A stretch of 50,800 bases of DNA, from positions 1 through 50,800 of the forward strand of contig JAKSAX010000434.1 in assembly GCA_022361395.1 (NCBI GenBank), read 5' to 3'. Position numbers and translations under genes: made by a program. The notes under the pieces were generated by a model. That model saw only the letters and a program-made list of their open reading frames with translations, did no database searches and was not told where the DNA came from. Shown here in pieces: positions 41,601-49,778 of the stretch (position 1 is the first letter of the stretch; every line of letters begins with the position of its first letter). The stretch comes from Desulfobacterales bacterium. GTDB taxonomy: Bacteria > Desulfobacterota > Desulfobacteria > Desulfobacterales > Desulfobacteraceae.

Positions 41601-42721
41601 GAGGTGGAAAAATTGCCCTTTGCAATGGCCTGGGCAAAGTCCACCCCTTTGATAATAGGTTTTGATATGCTCCTGGACAATAAATAAGCGCACAGGGCCA
41701 CAACAGCTATGAGGACCGCAGACAGGCCAAGGGTTTTCCCAAGGATTTTCCGGACGATTTCCTCTACCTCGAACTTGTCTATTTTGGAAATCAGGTACCA
41801 CTCCAGCCCTGCGATGGAAAGGCGGTTGTAGGCCACCAGCACCTCTTTTCCCGTACTGTCGGAATATAGGCCGGCCCCGGCTTTTTGTTCAACCGCATCC
41901 TCCCAGTAGTTCAGGTTCCTGCCCAGTTGAAAGCCGATGACGTACTTGCCCGATCCCATGGTTTTAAGAGCGCTCCTGAGTTCAAACTCCGACAGTTCCG
42001 GATCCCAGTGCAGAAGATAGGATTCCCCTGTCTCCCCCATTCCCTTTGTGGAACTCATTATCTCCTCAATAAACCCGGGTGTGATCTGGACAATAACCAT
42101 GGCAATCAATATGCCCTTTTCATCCATTACGGGCTCACCGAAAAAGGCGGTTTCAACATCACCGGCCGGCGCATAGGGGGAGAAGTCCACAATAATGCCC
42201 TCACGGGTCTCCTTGATTTTTTTCCAGGCCAGGGTCAGCCCGGAGTCTGCATAATGGGCCCTTAGGATATTATTCCCGATGAATTGGGTGTTCTGGATGG
42301 AAAATAGGATATTGCCGTGGTCTGCATCAATGATCTTTAGATCCTGGCATCCGTAAGAGGCTGAAAAATGTTTCAGGGGGCCTGCATAATTATTTTCAAG
42401 GGCTTTGAAATTAATGGACTCATAAATTCTGGACTGGATCCGCCTTTCATAGTAGGCGGCCATTTCCCTTGTGAACTCAAGCAGGTTGTTGCTTCCCGCA
42501 AGCCGTTTCAGATCCCTTGAACGCTGATCGAATACCGTCTCAAGCTGATCAATCCGTATGGTCTGGACGGACTCAAGCTGGTCAAAGGATTTTTCCATCA
42601 GGGCGTTTGTGGCAAGGATGGAACCGTAATATCCTGTAATGAGCAGGGGCAGGATGCCGGTCAGAATAAAGGCGATGATCAGCTTGGGGCGTATGGCCAT
42701 GTTATTCAGGTTGGACAGCAT
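38636..42721 (-). CDS. membrane hybrid histidine kinase: Cache, HAMP, GAF, coiled coil, HisKA/HATPase, three receivers
   Basis: 1361 residues. A first membrane helix (LIIAFILTGILPLLITGYYGSILA), a periplasmic Cache-type domain (to about 325), a second helix (LGLSAVLIAVVALCAYLL) and HAMP precede a GAF domain (about 430-570). A coiled coil made of 28-residue repeats (581-664) follows. The kinase core has His688 in NMSHELRTPLNS and ATP motifs DSGIGIPP and GGTGLGLSISREL. After a Pro/Ala-rich linker come three receivers, each with its Asp (LDIGLPG, LDLGLED, MDIMMPR) and Lys. It heads an operon with CheR, CheB and REC-GGDEF, all overlapping by four bases. It should sense a periplasmic ligand and phosphorylate several receivers. 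Confidence 0.95.
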   Translation of the reverse strand: MLSNLNNMAIRPKLIIAFILTGILPLLITGYYGSILATNALMEKSFDQLESVQTIRIDQLETVFDQRSRDLKRLAGSNNLLEFTREMAAYYERRIQSRIYESINFKALENNYAGPLKHFSASYGCQDLKIIDADHGNILFSIQNTQFIGNNILRAHYADSGLTLAWKKIKETREGIIVDFSPYAPAGDVETAFFGEPVMDEKGILIAMVIVQITPGFIEEIMSSTKGMGETGESYLLHWDPELSEFELRSALKTMGSGKYVIGFQLGRNLNYWEDAVEQKAGAGLYSDSTGKEVLVAYNRLSIAGLEWYLISKIDKFEVEEIVRKILGKTLGLSAVLIAVVALCAYLLSRSISKPIIKGVDFAQAIAKGNFSTSIHLRQRDELGKLAGALNHMANTLRDADWLKQGKEGLDDALRGELNEKELARRFISFVTQHIGADMGALYIHQDDALQLFASYAFSDRQGNFNTLKLGEGMVGQAAIEQETIIFTDIADDAPLINYGVDQKPAKSYMIVPLVFEESLLGVFILGSQTRFTDLEKKYIDQIVKNTAILMNTAKSRQTIKQLLEETQASQKELAEQNLTLEKQTRALQESEAALQSQQEELRVVNEELEEQTRALKESEAELQAQQEELQVTNEELEEQAQALEEQKENIQSKNIELLEAQEAIQSKAEELEIASKYKSEFLANMSHELRTPLNSILILSQLLAGNKDATLTGKQIESANAIHSSGEDLLTLINEILDLSKVEAGKVELVLEEVEIEGLITDLERIFRNLAEDKGTSFDIEVAPDLSASLYTDPLRLQQVLRNLLTNAFKFTEKGRVCLGISRPTEEMCRGYDLIPATSVALSVKDSGIGIPPEQQAVIFEAFQQADGSTSRKYGGTGLGLSISRELSKLLGGYIMLESEEGKGAVFTVVIPERLPEQVQAAPAPAPAAPPAEPDDRDRKQPPPDITPEPDTGSPSIVHDFVQDDRKDLTADGKSLLIIEDDPNSAKIMRDFARERGFKTVIADDGETGLHFAEYYKPSAIILDIGLPGIDGWTVLERLKGNPDLRHIPVHFMSAADSSLDAMRMGALGFLTKPVTLEKVEETFGRIENIITRPVRKLLVVEDDKVQSESIRELIGNGDVETVMVSTGGEAWDALTGQHFDCMILDLGLEDMSGFELLDKIRHDPDCSEIPVIVYTGKDLSRDEDRQLRQYTESIIIKGVKSPERLLEESALFLHRVEADLPKEKQEMLKLVHDKERVLKEKTVLLVDDDMRNVFALTSVLEEKSMNILIARDGIEGVEKTKANPDIDIILMDIMMPRMDGYEAMEEIRKTHRDLPIIALTAKAMKGDRKKCIDAGANDYLAKPVDTDKLISMLKVWLYA
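40730..40981 (-). repeat. tandem 84-base (28-residue) coiled-coil repeats within the hybrid kinase
   Basis: Residues 581-608, 609-636 and 637-664 are three copies of a four-heptad unit starting LE(K/E)Q. The first two share most residues (TRALxESEAxLQxQQEEL). The third has diverged. The unit is rich in Glu and Gln, the residues modified by CheR and CheB in receptors. Confidence 0.85.
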
Positions 42722-42764
42722 AGACGTATCCTTAAATTAAAATCTGCTGGATATTAAACTACTC

Positions 42765-42811
42765 CGGGCAAATCGCTCGCCGGCGGAAGGTCACACCTGT
42801 AAGCTTGCCCG
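42765..42811 (-). promoter_or_regulatory. hairpin in the leader region of the signalling operon
   Basis: CGGGCAA (42765-42771) pairs with TTGCCCG (42805-42811) around 33 bases in the 279-base gap between the divergent kinase and PPDK-like genes. A TATAAT box lies at 42819-42824 on the plus strand without a good -35. The hairpin's role is unknown. Confidence 0.3.
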
Positions 42812-43000
42812 CTTTATGTATAATCTTAAAGCCGAACCATAGCATAAAAAAATGGTGAAATATATGGAAAACCCGTTGAAAATCAGGCTTTAATTTTCCA
42901 CAAACACCGTTACAAATCAGGCCCGTCATGGTAAACTGGCCGGGTTGGAAACCCCGGGGGAGACACTCCCTGCCCAGTTAAACGTTTAAGAGAGGATAAC

Positions 43001-46000
43001 GTGAAGTCAAAAGCCCTTGAAGTCAACCTGTCCGACACCCGGGCAGAGGTGACCATTGACAAGCAATATGAACTGCTTCTGGATTTCTTTCAAGGTTATG
43101 TAGGGATTTTAAACCGCCTGGAAACCTTTTTAAAAGAACTGTCCCACCCTTACCGGAACTGGGGGTTTATTGTCAGCGAATCCCGGCATTTTGCCCTTCA
43201 CTACTTCCATCTTTACAAGAGCCATGACCGGGGCAGGGATGCGCTTGAGCTGTTCTGCGATATTTTCATCACGGCATTTGAGTCTGTGGCAGAGCCGGAA
43301 ATCAAAGCCAGTGCCGCTGACAACCTCATGCTGGTCATGCACCATATTGCCAAGGAGGGGGGAGAAGAGCTGCCGCTGTTTCTGCCCCTCCTGTACAGGG
43401 AACTCACCCGGATCCAGGCCTATGAAGAGGCCCAGTTCTTTTACTTTGTCTCTTCTTACTACCAGCCGGATAAGATGGCGAAGATGCTGTTGACAGACGG
43501 AGGGACAGACCTTGGCCCGGACCTTGTGGCCTCCTTGAACCGGTTGCTGATCCGTTTTTTTGATGCCTCTTTTTCCTTCTGGCTGACCCAGGATGACCCG
43601 TTGGCCTGGATGCGGGAGAATATTGACGAATGGCGCCTGGGACAGGATATGGTCGAGCTTCTGGAACAGGTTTCCCACGGCCGTCTGGTCGAGTGGCAGG
43701 GCCTTTTGAAAGACGTTGAATCCGGTGACCTGGACGCATTTGATACCACTGCTGCATTGATTGAACTCACCGGGCACAGGGATTTCGTAAAACGGTTCCG
43801 GGATATGCCCCGGAAAATACTGGCCATGGCCGGCGGGAGAACCTATGGAAAGTACTTCAAGCTGACCTTCCTCTTTTACATTATTCACGCACCGGGATTG
43901 TCCATGATCCACAGGGAAGCCCTGGGGGATATCCACCGGACCCTGATCCGCCTGATCGGTGAACGGCACTATAAGAAGGACATCCCCATCGTGGACCAGA
44001 CCTTTGCCCTGCTCAAGGAACATAAGGGCCGCTATCCCGGAACCGTTCTTGAGTGCATACACAAGATCGGGGATGCGGTTTACAATACCGATGAAATCGA
44101 GCTGATCAACCACTTCATAGACCGGTCAGTGGACCACGGGTTTCAGTTTCCCATGATCAAAGGCACCGGGGATGACTGGCAGATCAAGGGGAATATGGCC
44201 CATGTGAAGAACATCCGGGTCTTTTTAAACCTGGTGGGCAAACATCCCAAAAAATCCAAGCGCCTGCTCTCCGCCCTGATCACCTCCCTGGCCGTGGGCG
44301 GGGTCTTTATCCGGGATACCGATCTTTTTCCCAGGGATATCACCAAATTTCTCAACACCGATATCGCGCCGGTGTATAACCTGGTCAAGCAATTGTCCAG
44401 GCTGCTGCCGGCCTTTTTCAACGAGATCGGGGCAGAGGGGGAACTGCGGGATATTTCCACCGACCTGGACGAGGCCTGCTTCCGCCGGGACCGCCTGATT
44501 CATTTTTTGAGAAAGCAGTGTCATGTGGAAAGCTCCAGCCGGATTGTGGAGTTTATCCGCGAGGTAATGATCTTCTGGAAAACAAGGGATAAAGCCCCTC
44601 TGGAACCCTATGTGCCCCCTTCCATCTATGAAGAGATAGAATCCTCAGGCCGGTTCATTGACGGTCCCAGTGCGATTTTCCAGGCCCTGGAGTATAATAA
44701 GTTAGGAAATCCCGGTGATTATCTCCTGGCAAACCAGGAAGACCTGGACACCATGGTGGACAAGGTTGACGGTGTAACGGACCTGGACCGGAAGCGGGCA
44801 AAGCTCATGCTGAGGTTTTTCAGGCTGCTCAATGAAAAATACGGCACCGAACACCTTGAACTGCAGAAATACCTGGCCGCCCACAGGGCAGAGGGCATGC
44901 CTGATCCCGCGGATGTGATAGAGGCGCTGGATGAGTCCCACCTGGAAACCAAAATCGAGAGCCTGCTGTCCTACATGGCGGAACTTAAGGAGATTATCCT
45001 GTCGGACAAGGAGTTTCCCGTTAACGAAGCCATCTACCACAAGCGTCATTTTGCCGTGGATATTCCCTCCATGTACGGGTCGTACAACGAGGCCAAGTTC
45101 AATGCCCTGGGCCTGACCCTGAGGATAGAAAGCGTCGTCAATGTATTGTTTGAAGACCTGATCAACAGCATTGACCTGCGCCTGATCACCAAACCCACCT
45201 TTGTGAGGATATACGGGATTTTAAAGCTCTTCCGCCAGGCCCTGGTTCTGGACGGGATTGTCTCCAAAAAGCTGGACACCCAGATGGAGTTCCTCAAATA
45301 CTCCATTAATATCACCACCTGTTCCTTTACCCAGTACCTGGATATTTTCAAGGGGTTTACCCGGGCGGTGGCAGACGGGGTAAACGACCATTTCAACAAC
45401 CTGCACTCAAGGAACCTGACCCATATTGAAACCCGCATGGGCCGGGACAAGATCCTGGAGAAATACCTGCCCAAAGGGTATGACCCGGATGCGGAGGCTG
45501 CCCAGAAGGCCACTGAGGTGGCTGCCAAGATGGCCAAAAAGCTGGACCAGCGTGTGGCAGATATCTTTTTCAGGGACAGGATCGCCACCTCGCTCGGGCT
45601 CCAGCAGCTGGACGTGTTTTTAAACCGGATTCTTTCCACCCTGTTCCGGCAGTCCGAGCGGCTTTCCCAGGATGAGCTGTCCGCCCTGCTCAACTACGAC
45701 CCCAAGGCGGCCGTCACCACCATTGATTCCCAGCAATTGTTCAGCCACAATATTATTTACCTGGGCAACAAGGGGCTGAACCTCATCAAGCTCCAGCAGT
45801 TGGGCATAGAAATCCCCAACGGGTTTATCATTACCACAGAGGTCTTTAAATGCCTGGATCTCATTGACTCATATATTCCCGCTTCGGTCAACTTCAAGCA
45901 ATTGGTCACCACCATGCTGAAAGGGCTGGAAAAAACAACAGGGGCCAGGTTCGGGGATCCTGAAAACCCGCTGCTTCTCTCTGTGCGGTCCGGGTCCTCC

Positions 46001-47218
46001 ATTTCCCAGCCCGGAATGCTGGACTCCTTTTTAAATGTGGGCATAAATGAGGAAATCGCCTCAAGCCTGGCCGAGAAATCAGGCAACCCCTGGTTTGCCT
46101 GGGATTCCTACAGGCGTTTCATCCAGGCCTACGGCATGGTGTACGGGATTGAGCGGGACGAGTTTGACCGGCTTATCAAGGATTTTAAGGAGAGGGCCGG
46201 GATCACCTTTAAGCGGTATTTTACAGGGGAGCAGATGCGGACCGTGGCCCTGGCCTATAAAAAGCTGGTGGTGGATGCCGGGATCGATATCGCAGATGCG
46301 CCCGCTGAACAGCTTTTCCTGGCCATTAAAAAGGTCTTTTCCTCGTGGAACTCCAAACGGGCCCAGGATTACAGAAAGATTATCGGGATATCCGATGACT
46401 GGGGAACGGCGGTCACGGTCCAGGCCATGAAATTCGGAAACAGGTCCCGCGAATCGGGCTCCGGGGTGGTGTTCACCCACAGCCCCAAACTTCCCGGGGA
46501 CACCATCCGGCTGTGGGGTGATTTTACCATTGGCAACCAGGGGGAAGATGTGGTATCCGGTCTGGTGAAAACCCTGCCCATTTCGGAACTCCAGCGGGAG
46601 ATTGAAAAGCGGGATACCAAGATCAGCATGGAAACCCGGTTTCCGAAGATTTTTGAACAATTGCGGGTGATTGTCCAGCAGTTGATTTACGAGGGCGGGT
46701 GGAATCCCCAGGAAATTGAATTTACCTTTGAGGGGCCTGAACCCGAGGACCTGTTTGTTCTCCAGGCCAGGGATCTTTCCTTGCGGGACCGGAAAAAAAT
46801 AGTTAAGTTTGACGCGGACAATGAAATCCTTGAGGCGGCTTTCCTGGGCCAGGGAATAGGGGTCTCCGGGGGGGCCATGAGCGGCAGGATCGTCTTTACC
46901 CTGGAAGAGATCGACGGATTCCGGCGCCAGGACCCGGATGCAAGGCTGATCCTGGTGCGGAACGATACCGTGCCGGATGATATTCTTGAGATTGATGCGG
47001 CAGACGGCATTTTAACGGCCAGGGGCGGGTTGACCTCCCATGCGGCCGTGGTGGCGTACAACTTGGGCAAAACCTGTGTGGTCGGGTGTGAAAACCTGGT
47101 CTGCAGTGAAGCGGATAAAACCTGTGAACTGGACGGGGTGGTCATGAATACCGGTGACTTCATCAGTATTAATGGGTACAAAGGTGCAGTGTATCAGGGG
47201 CAGATGAAGATCGTTTAA
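43001..47218 (+). CDS. PPDK-like phosphohistidine protein: large helical N-terminus, ATP-grasp domain, PEP-utilising mobile domain
   Basis: 1405 residues with a GTG start after AGAGAGGATAAC. Residues about 1-900 are helical and match nothing I know. Residues about 915-1285 follow the ATP-binding domain of pyruvate phosphate dikinase (GNKGLNLIKLQQLGIEIPNGFIITTE, LSVRSGSSISQPGMLDSFLNVG, DSYRRFIQAYGMVYG, DDWGTAVTVQAMKFGN). Residues about 1290-1405 are the swivelling domain with catalytic His1347 in GGLTSHAAVVA. The C-terminal PEP/pyruvate TIM barrel of PPDK and PEP synthase is missing. ATP could thus phosphorylate His1347, but the acceptor must be elsewhere, perhaps bound by the N-terminal part. 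It is followed after 27 bases by a GAPDH gene, suggesting central carbon control. Confidence 0.88.
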   Translation: MKSKALEVNLSDTRAEVTIDKQYELLLDFFQGYVGILNRLETFLKELSHPYRNWGFIVSESRHFALHYFHLYKSHDRGRDALELFCDIFITAFESVAEPEIKASAADNLMLVMHHIAKEGGEELPLFLPLLYRELTRIQAYEEAQFFYFVSSYYQPDKMAKMLLTDGGTDLGPDLVASLNRLLIRFFDASFSFWLTQDDPLAWMRENIDEWRLGQDMVELLEQVSHGRLVEWQGLLKDVESGDLDAFDTTAALIELTGHRDFVKRFRDMPRKILAMAGGRTYGKYFKLTFLFYIIHAPGLSMIHREALGDIHRTLIRLIGERHYKKDIPIVDQTFALLKEHKGRYPGTVLECIHKIGDAVYNTDEIELINHFIDRSVDHGFQFPMIKGTGDDWQIKGNMAHVKNIRVFLNLVGKHPKKSKRLLSALITSLAVGGVFIRDTDLFPRDITKFLNTDIAPVYNLVKQLSRLLPAFFNEIGAEGELRDISTDLDEACFRRDRLIHFLRKQCHVESSSRIVEFIREVMIFWKTRDKAPLEPYVPPSIYEEIESSGRFIDGPSAIFQALEYNKLGNPGDYLLANQEDLDTMVDKVDGVTDLDRKRAKLMLRFFRLLNEKYGTEHLELQKYLAAHRAEGMPDPADVIEALDESHLETKIESLLSYMAELKEIILSDKEFPVNEAIYHKRHFAVDIPSMYGSYNEAKFNALGLTLRIESVVNVLFEDLINSIDLRLITKPTFVRIYGILKLFRQALVLDGIVSKKLDTQMEFLKYSINITTCSFTQYLDIFKGFTRAVADGVNDHFNNLHSRNLTHIETRMGRDKILEKYLPKGYDPDAEAAQKATEVAAKMAKKLDQRVADIFFRDRIATSLGLQQLDVFLNRILSTLFRQSERLSQDELSALLNYDPKAAVTTIDSQQLFSHNIIYLGNKGLNLIKLQQLGIEIPNGFIITTEVFKCLDLIDSYIPASVNFKQLVTTMLKGLEKTTGARFGDPENPLLLSVRSGSSISQPGMLDSFLNVGINEEIASSLAEKSGNPWFAWDSYRRFIQAYGMVYGIERDEFDRLIKDFKERAGITFKRYFTGEQMRTVALAYKKLVVDAGIDIADAPAEQLFLAIKKVFSSWNSKRAQDYRKIIGISDDWGTAVTVQAMKFGNRSRESGSGVVFTHSPKLPGDTIRLWGDFTIGNQGEDVVSGLVKTLPISELQREIEKRDTKISMETRFPKIFEQLRVIVQQLIYEGGWNPQEIEFTFEGPEPEDLFVLQARDLSLRDRKKIVKFDADNEILEAAFLGQGIGVSGGAMSGRIVFTLEEIDGFRRQDPDARLILVRNDTVPDDILEIDAADGILTARGGLTSHAAVVAYNLGKTCVVGCENLVCSEADKTCELDGVVMNTGDFISINGYKGAVYQGQMKIV

Positions 47219-47245
47219 ACTTATATCTACGTTTAAGGAAAAAAA

Positions 47246-48493
47246 ATGAACACAGACGTAAAGGTCCTGGGGATTAACGGACTGGGAAGAATCGGGAAAC
47301 TATCCCTGTGGCACCATGCAGGCAGAAAATACTTTGATGAGATTGTCATTAATGTGGGCAGGGAGGTAGGCTCTTCCATGGATGATATTGTCCACTATAT
47401 CGAGCGTGACTCCTCCTACGGGCGCCTGGAGGCCTTTCTTAACGGGTACCAGGGTAAACCCGTGATCACGGATGTGGATCTTGAGGCCTTTACCCTGAAT
47501 GTAAACGGGGTCAGGGTAAAGATCCTTAAAAACAACCGGAACCCCAAAGATATTGAATGGGCGGACAACAACGTGGATATCGTTGTGGATACCACAGGCC
47601 AGTTCCTGGACCCCAACCTGAGCGCAGACGATCCAAAGGGATCCATCCGCGGCCACCTGGATGCAGGGGCCCGGAAGGTTATTGCCTCGGCGCCCTTTAA
47701 GCTCAAACAGGGCGCGGTCATGCCTGAGGATTCCGTGACAACGGTCATGGGGATCAATGACAAGGTTTACGATCCGGTTGCGCACTGCCTGGTCTCCAAC
47801 GCTTCCTGCACCACCACCTGCCTCTCCCATATGGTAAAGCCCCTGCTGGATGCATTCGGCATAGAGCGGGTGCTCTCCGCATCCATGGCAACGGTGCATG
47901 CGGCCACAGGATCACAGCAGGTCCTGGACCGCCTGCCTAAAACCGGTGCTTCGGACCTGAGAAAGAACCGGTCCATACTGAACAACATTATCTTGACGAC
48001 CACAGGGGCGGCCAAGGCCCTGCAGCTGGTCATCCCGGAAATGGGAACCATCGGCTTCATTGCCGAGTCCGTGCGGATTCCCACCTCCACGGGCTCCCTG
48101 ATCATCCTGGTGATGAACTTCCAGGAAGAGCTGAATAAAAAGCCCATCCGCAGGGAAATGATCAATCAGATCTACCAGGATGCGGCAGCCGCAAACGACA
48201 ACGGCTACCTGGTGTACACGGATAAGCAGAACGTATCCTCGGATATCATCGGCACCCCAAGGGCGGCAGCCGTGATTGAGGGGCATGAAACCCACACCCG
48301 TACCGGTGCCATCAATATCAACCTGGAACAGGTCAGGGGCATTGACAAAGAGGTGCTTGAAACCATAAAAGACCATGTGGGCAGCATCCAGGTCACCCAG
48401 TCCGTTATTTACGGATGGTACGACAACGAGATGGCCTCCTATGTGAACATGATGGGGGATCGCACGGTATCCATTGCTGAATCCATGGAATAA
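47246..48493 (+). CDS. glyceraldehyde-3-phosphate dehydrogenase-like protein, long form
   Basis: 415 residues, about 80 more than usual GAPDH. The NAD-binding start is VLGINGLGRIGKLSLW, the catalytic Cys188 lies in SNASCTTTCL, and later motifs are TVHAATGSQQVLDRLPK, ILTTTGAAKAL, RIPTSTGSLIILV and WYDNEMASYVNMM. The active-site Cys is some 36 residues later than in standard enzymes, so extra sequence lies in the N-terminal NAD domain. The His partner of Cys appears in ATVHAATGSQ. AAGGA precedes the ATG. It follows the PPDK-like gene by 27 bases and probably shares its transcript. Glycolytic or gluconeogenic oxidation/reduction of GAP is expected, with a different aldehyde substrate as the alternative. 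Confidence 0.9.
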   Translation: MNTDVKVLGINGLGRIGKLSLWHHAGRKYFDEIVINVGREVGSSMDDIVHYIERDSSYGRLEAFLNGYQGKPVITDVDLEAFTLNVNGVRVKILKNNRNPKDIEWADNNVDIVVDTTGQFLDPNLSADDPKGSIRGHLDAGARKVIASAPFKLKQGAVMPEDSVTTVMGINDKVYDPVAHCLVSNASCTTTCLSHMVKPLLDAFGIERVLSASMATVHAATGSQQVLDRLPKTGASDLRKNRSILNNIILTTTGAAKALQLVIPEMGTIGFIAESVRIPTSTGSLIILVMNFQEELNKKPIRREMINQIYQDAAAANDNGYLVYTDKQNVSSDIIGTPRAAAVIEGHETHTRTGAININLEQVRGIDKEVLETIKDHVGSIQVTQSVIYGWYDNEMASYVNMMGDRTVSIAESME

Positions 48494-49325
48494 ATCAGTA
48501 TTGTTTTTCTGCCGGCATCTGGCAGCTGTTCTAGCTGTCTGTGCCGGCAGCCTGTTCCTCTGCACCGGCGGGGCATCTGCAAGGGATATCCCCTTTCAGC
48601 CGGGGGAGGAGGTCAAATACGATGTCCGGTGGCAGATGTACAAGGCCGGAGAGGCGCAGATCCAGGTGATGCCCTTTACCGAAGTTAAGGGAAGGCGCTC
48701 CTATCATTTTCAGTTCCGGGCCCAATCCAACGCCTTTATAGACAAACTCTTCAAGGTCAGGGACAGTGCTGAAGGTTTTGTGGCTGATGATTTCTCAGGG
48801 TCGACCGGGTATGAGTACAGGGGGGAGGGGAAGAAAAAAAAGGAGATCCGGGTGGATTTCTTTCCCGATACAAATAGGGTTGTCTATTCCAATTTTGACG
48901 AGCCCCGTAAGCCCCTTGAAATCCCGGAGGGCTGTTTTGACCCGGTCTCCTCGTATTTTAAGATGCGGCTAATGGACCTGGAGGTCGGCCAGACCCTGTC
49001 ATTCCCCATTACAGACGGGAAAAAGTATTTTTTCCAAAAGGGCGAAATAGTAAAAAAAGAGAAGATCACCATTAAATCGGTTGCCTACGATACCGTTGTG
49101 GTGGTGCCCCATGTCACCCATTTTTCAGGGGTGTTTAAAGAGAGCAAAGATCCCACGGTCCGGGTCTGGCTTACTGATGACGAAAGGCAGATCCCGGTCC
49201 GGATCAAGATTCGTATTGCAGTGGGCAGTATTTACTTTGATTTAAGCTCATACAAGCCCGGTAAACCGGCATCCCCGCCCCCGGCCAACGGCGGGTATGT
49301 TCACGGCGGTATCCTCTATCTTTAA
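48474..49325 (+). CDS. DUF3108-domain secreted protein
   Basis: About 283 residues. A signal peptide (FFCRHLAAVLAVCAGSLFLCTGGASA) leads into a beta-rich DUF3108 domain (FQPGEEVKYDVRWQMYKAGEAQIQVMP, YHFQFRAQSNAFIDKLFKVRDSAEGFVA, DPVRVWLT-type end with QIPVRIKIRIAVGSIYFDL). The start is uncertain. TTG at 48474 overlaps GAPDH by 20 bases and gives a positively charged n-region, while TTG at 48501 avoids the overlap; neither has a clear ribosome site. DUF3108 proteins are periplasmic or outer-membrane-associated and of unknown function. Its stop codon shares three bases with the stop of the convergent Sec-rhodanese gene (49322-49325). Confidence 0.72.
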   Translation: MLNPWNKSVLFFCRHLAAVLAVCAGSLFLCTGGASARDIPFQPGEEVKYDVRWQMYKAGEAQIQVMPFTEVKGRRSYHFQFRAQSNAFIDKLFKVRDSAEGFVADDFSGSTGYEYRGEGKKKKEIRVDFFPDTNRVVYSNFDEPRKPLEIPEGCFDPVSSYFKMRLMDLEVGQTLSFPITDGKKYFFQKGEIVKKEKITIKSVAYDTVVVVPHVTHFSGVFKESKDPTVRVWLTDDERQIPVRIKIRIAVGSIYFDLSSYKPGKPASPPPANGGYVHGGILYL

Positions 49326-49639
49326 AGTATGGTAAGACCGGTCTCTTTCCAGCCGGAAATTCCCCTGTCCAGCACCCGGGCACTGGTATATCCCTCTTCT
49401 GTGTATTGAACGGCAAGACCTGCCGCTGAGCTGTCGCCGGGTCAGCCTCAGTAAAAAATGATATCCGTATCTTTATCAAGATCCGGCTTCATCCTTAAGA
49501 ATTCGCTCATTGGGATTGCGCCTTCCAGGTGGGCCTGGCTGTGGAATTTATCGTCGTCATATATGCAGACCAGAAGGGAGAGGCCTGCGTCGATCCGGGA
49601 TTTCGCCTCCGGTGCCGGTATCCGTTTTGCTGTTGCCAT
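49322..49639 (-). CDS. cytoplasmic rhodanese-like protein with two UGA codons in the active-site motif (U-G-U-P)
   Basis: Read through UGA at 49448-49450 and 49442-49444 this is a 105-residue rhodanese domain without signal peptide. It starts PAPEAKSRIDAGLSLLVCIY and has FHSQAHLEGAIPMSEF, the strand DIIFY, the loop U64-G-U66-P-GDSSAAGLAV, and VLDRGISGWKETG before TAA. The usual motif is YCxCPxxxSSA, so U64 replaces the first and U66 the catalytic Cys. Forty or so residues after the UGAs keep the family pattern, which argues against decay. A hairpin with loop GGUCU follows at the same distance from the second UGA as in the other UGA-rhodanese. RBS AAAGGAGTTCACT is nearly identical to that of the paralog. 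Two Sec in one active site is unusual. Function is unknown, with selenium or persulfide transfer inferred. Confidence 0.88.
49411..49425 (-). promoter_or_regulatory. candidate bacterial SECIS hairpin in the double-UGA rhodanese mRNA
   Basis: CGGCA pairs with UGCCG around loop GGUCU (49416-49420). Twenty-one bases separate the second UGA (49442-49444) from the loop, and 27 separate the first. The stem-loop geometry and loop are the same as at 4294-4308 although the stems differ in sequence, a compensatory pattern that supports an RNA structure. Confidence 0.75.
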
Positions 49640-49778
49640 AGTGAACTCCTTTTTAAAATTGACAATAATCTCAAGCTAAGCACGAATTGCCGTCAGGCAA
49701 ATCAGGATTAGGATTGTAAACGTCGGGATTCGGGTGTAAAAATGAATAAGGAGAACCCATAACCGAGGAAGGAAGGCA

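Noticed and set aside
42722-43000. Possible c-di-GMP riboswitch upstream of the signalling operon
   Set aside because: The hairpin at 42765-42811 lacks the conserved GEMM core and its second helix, so no known riboswitch class fits.
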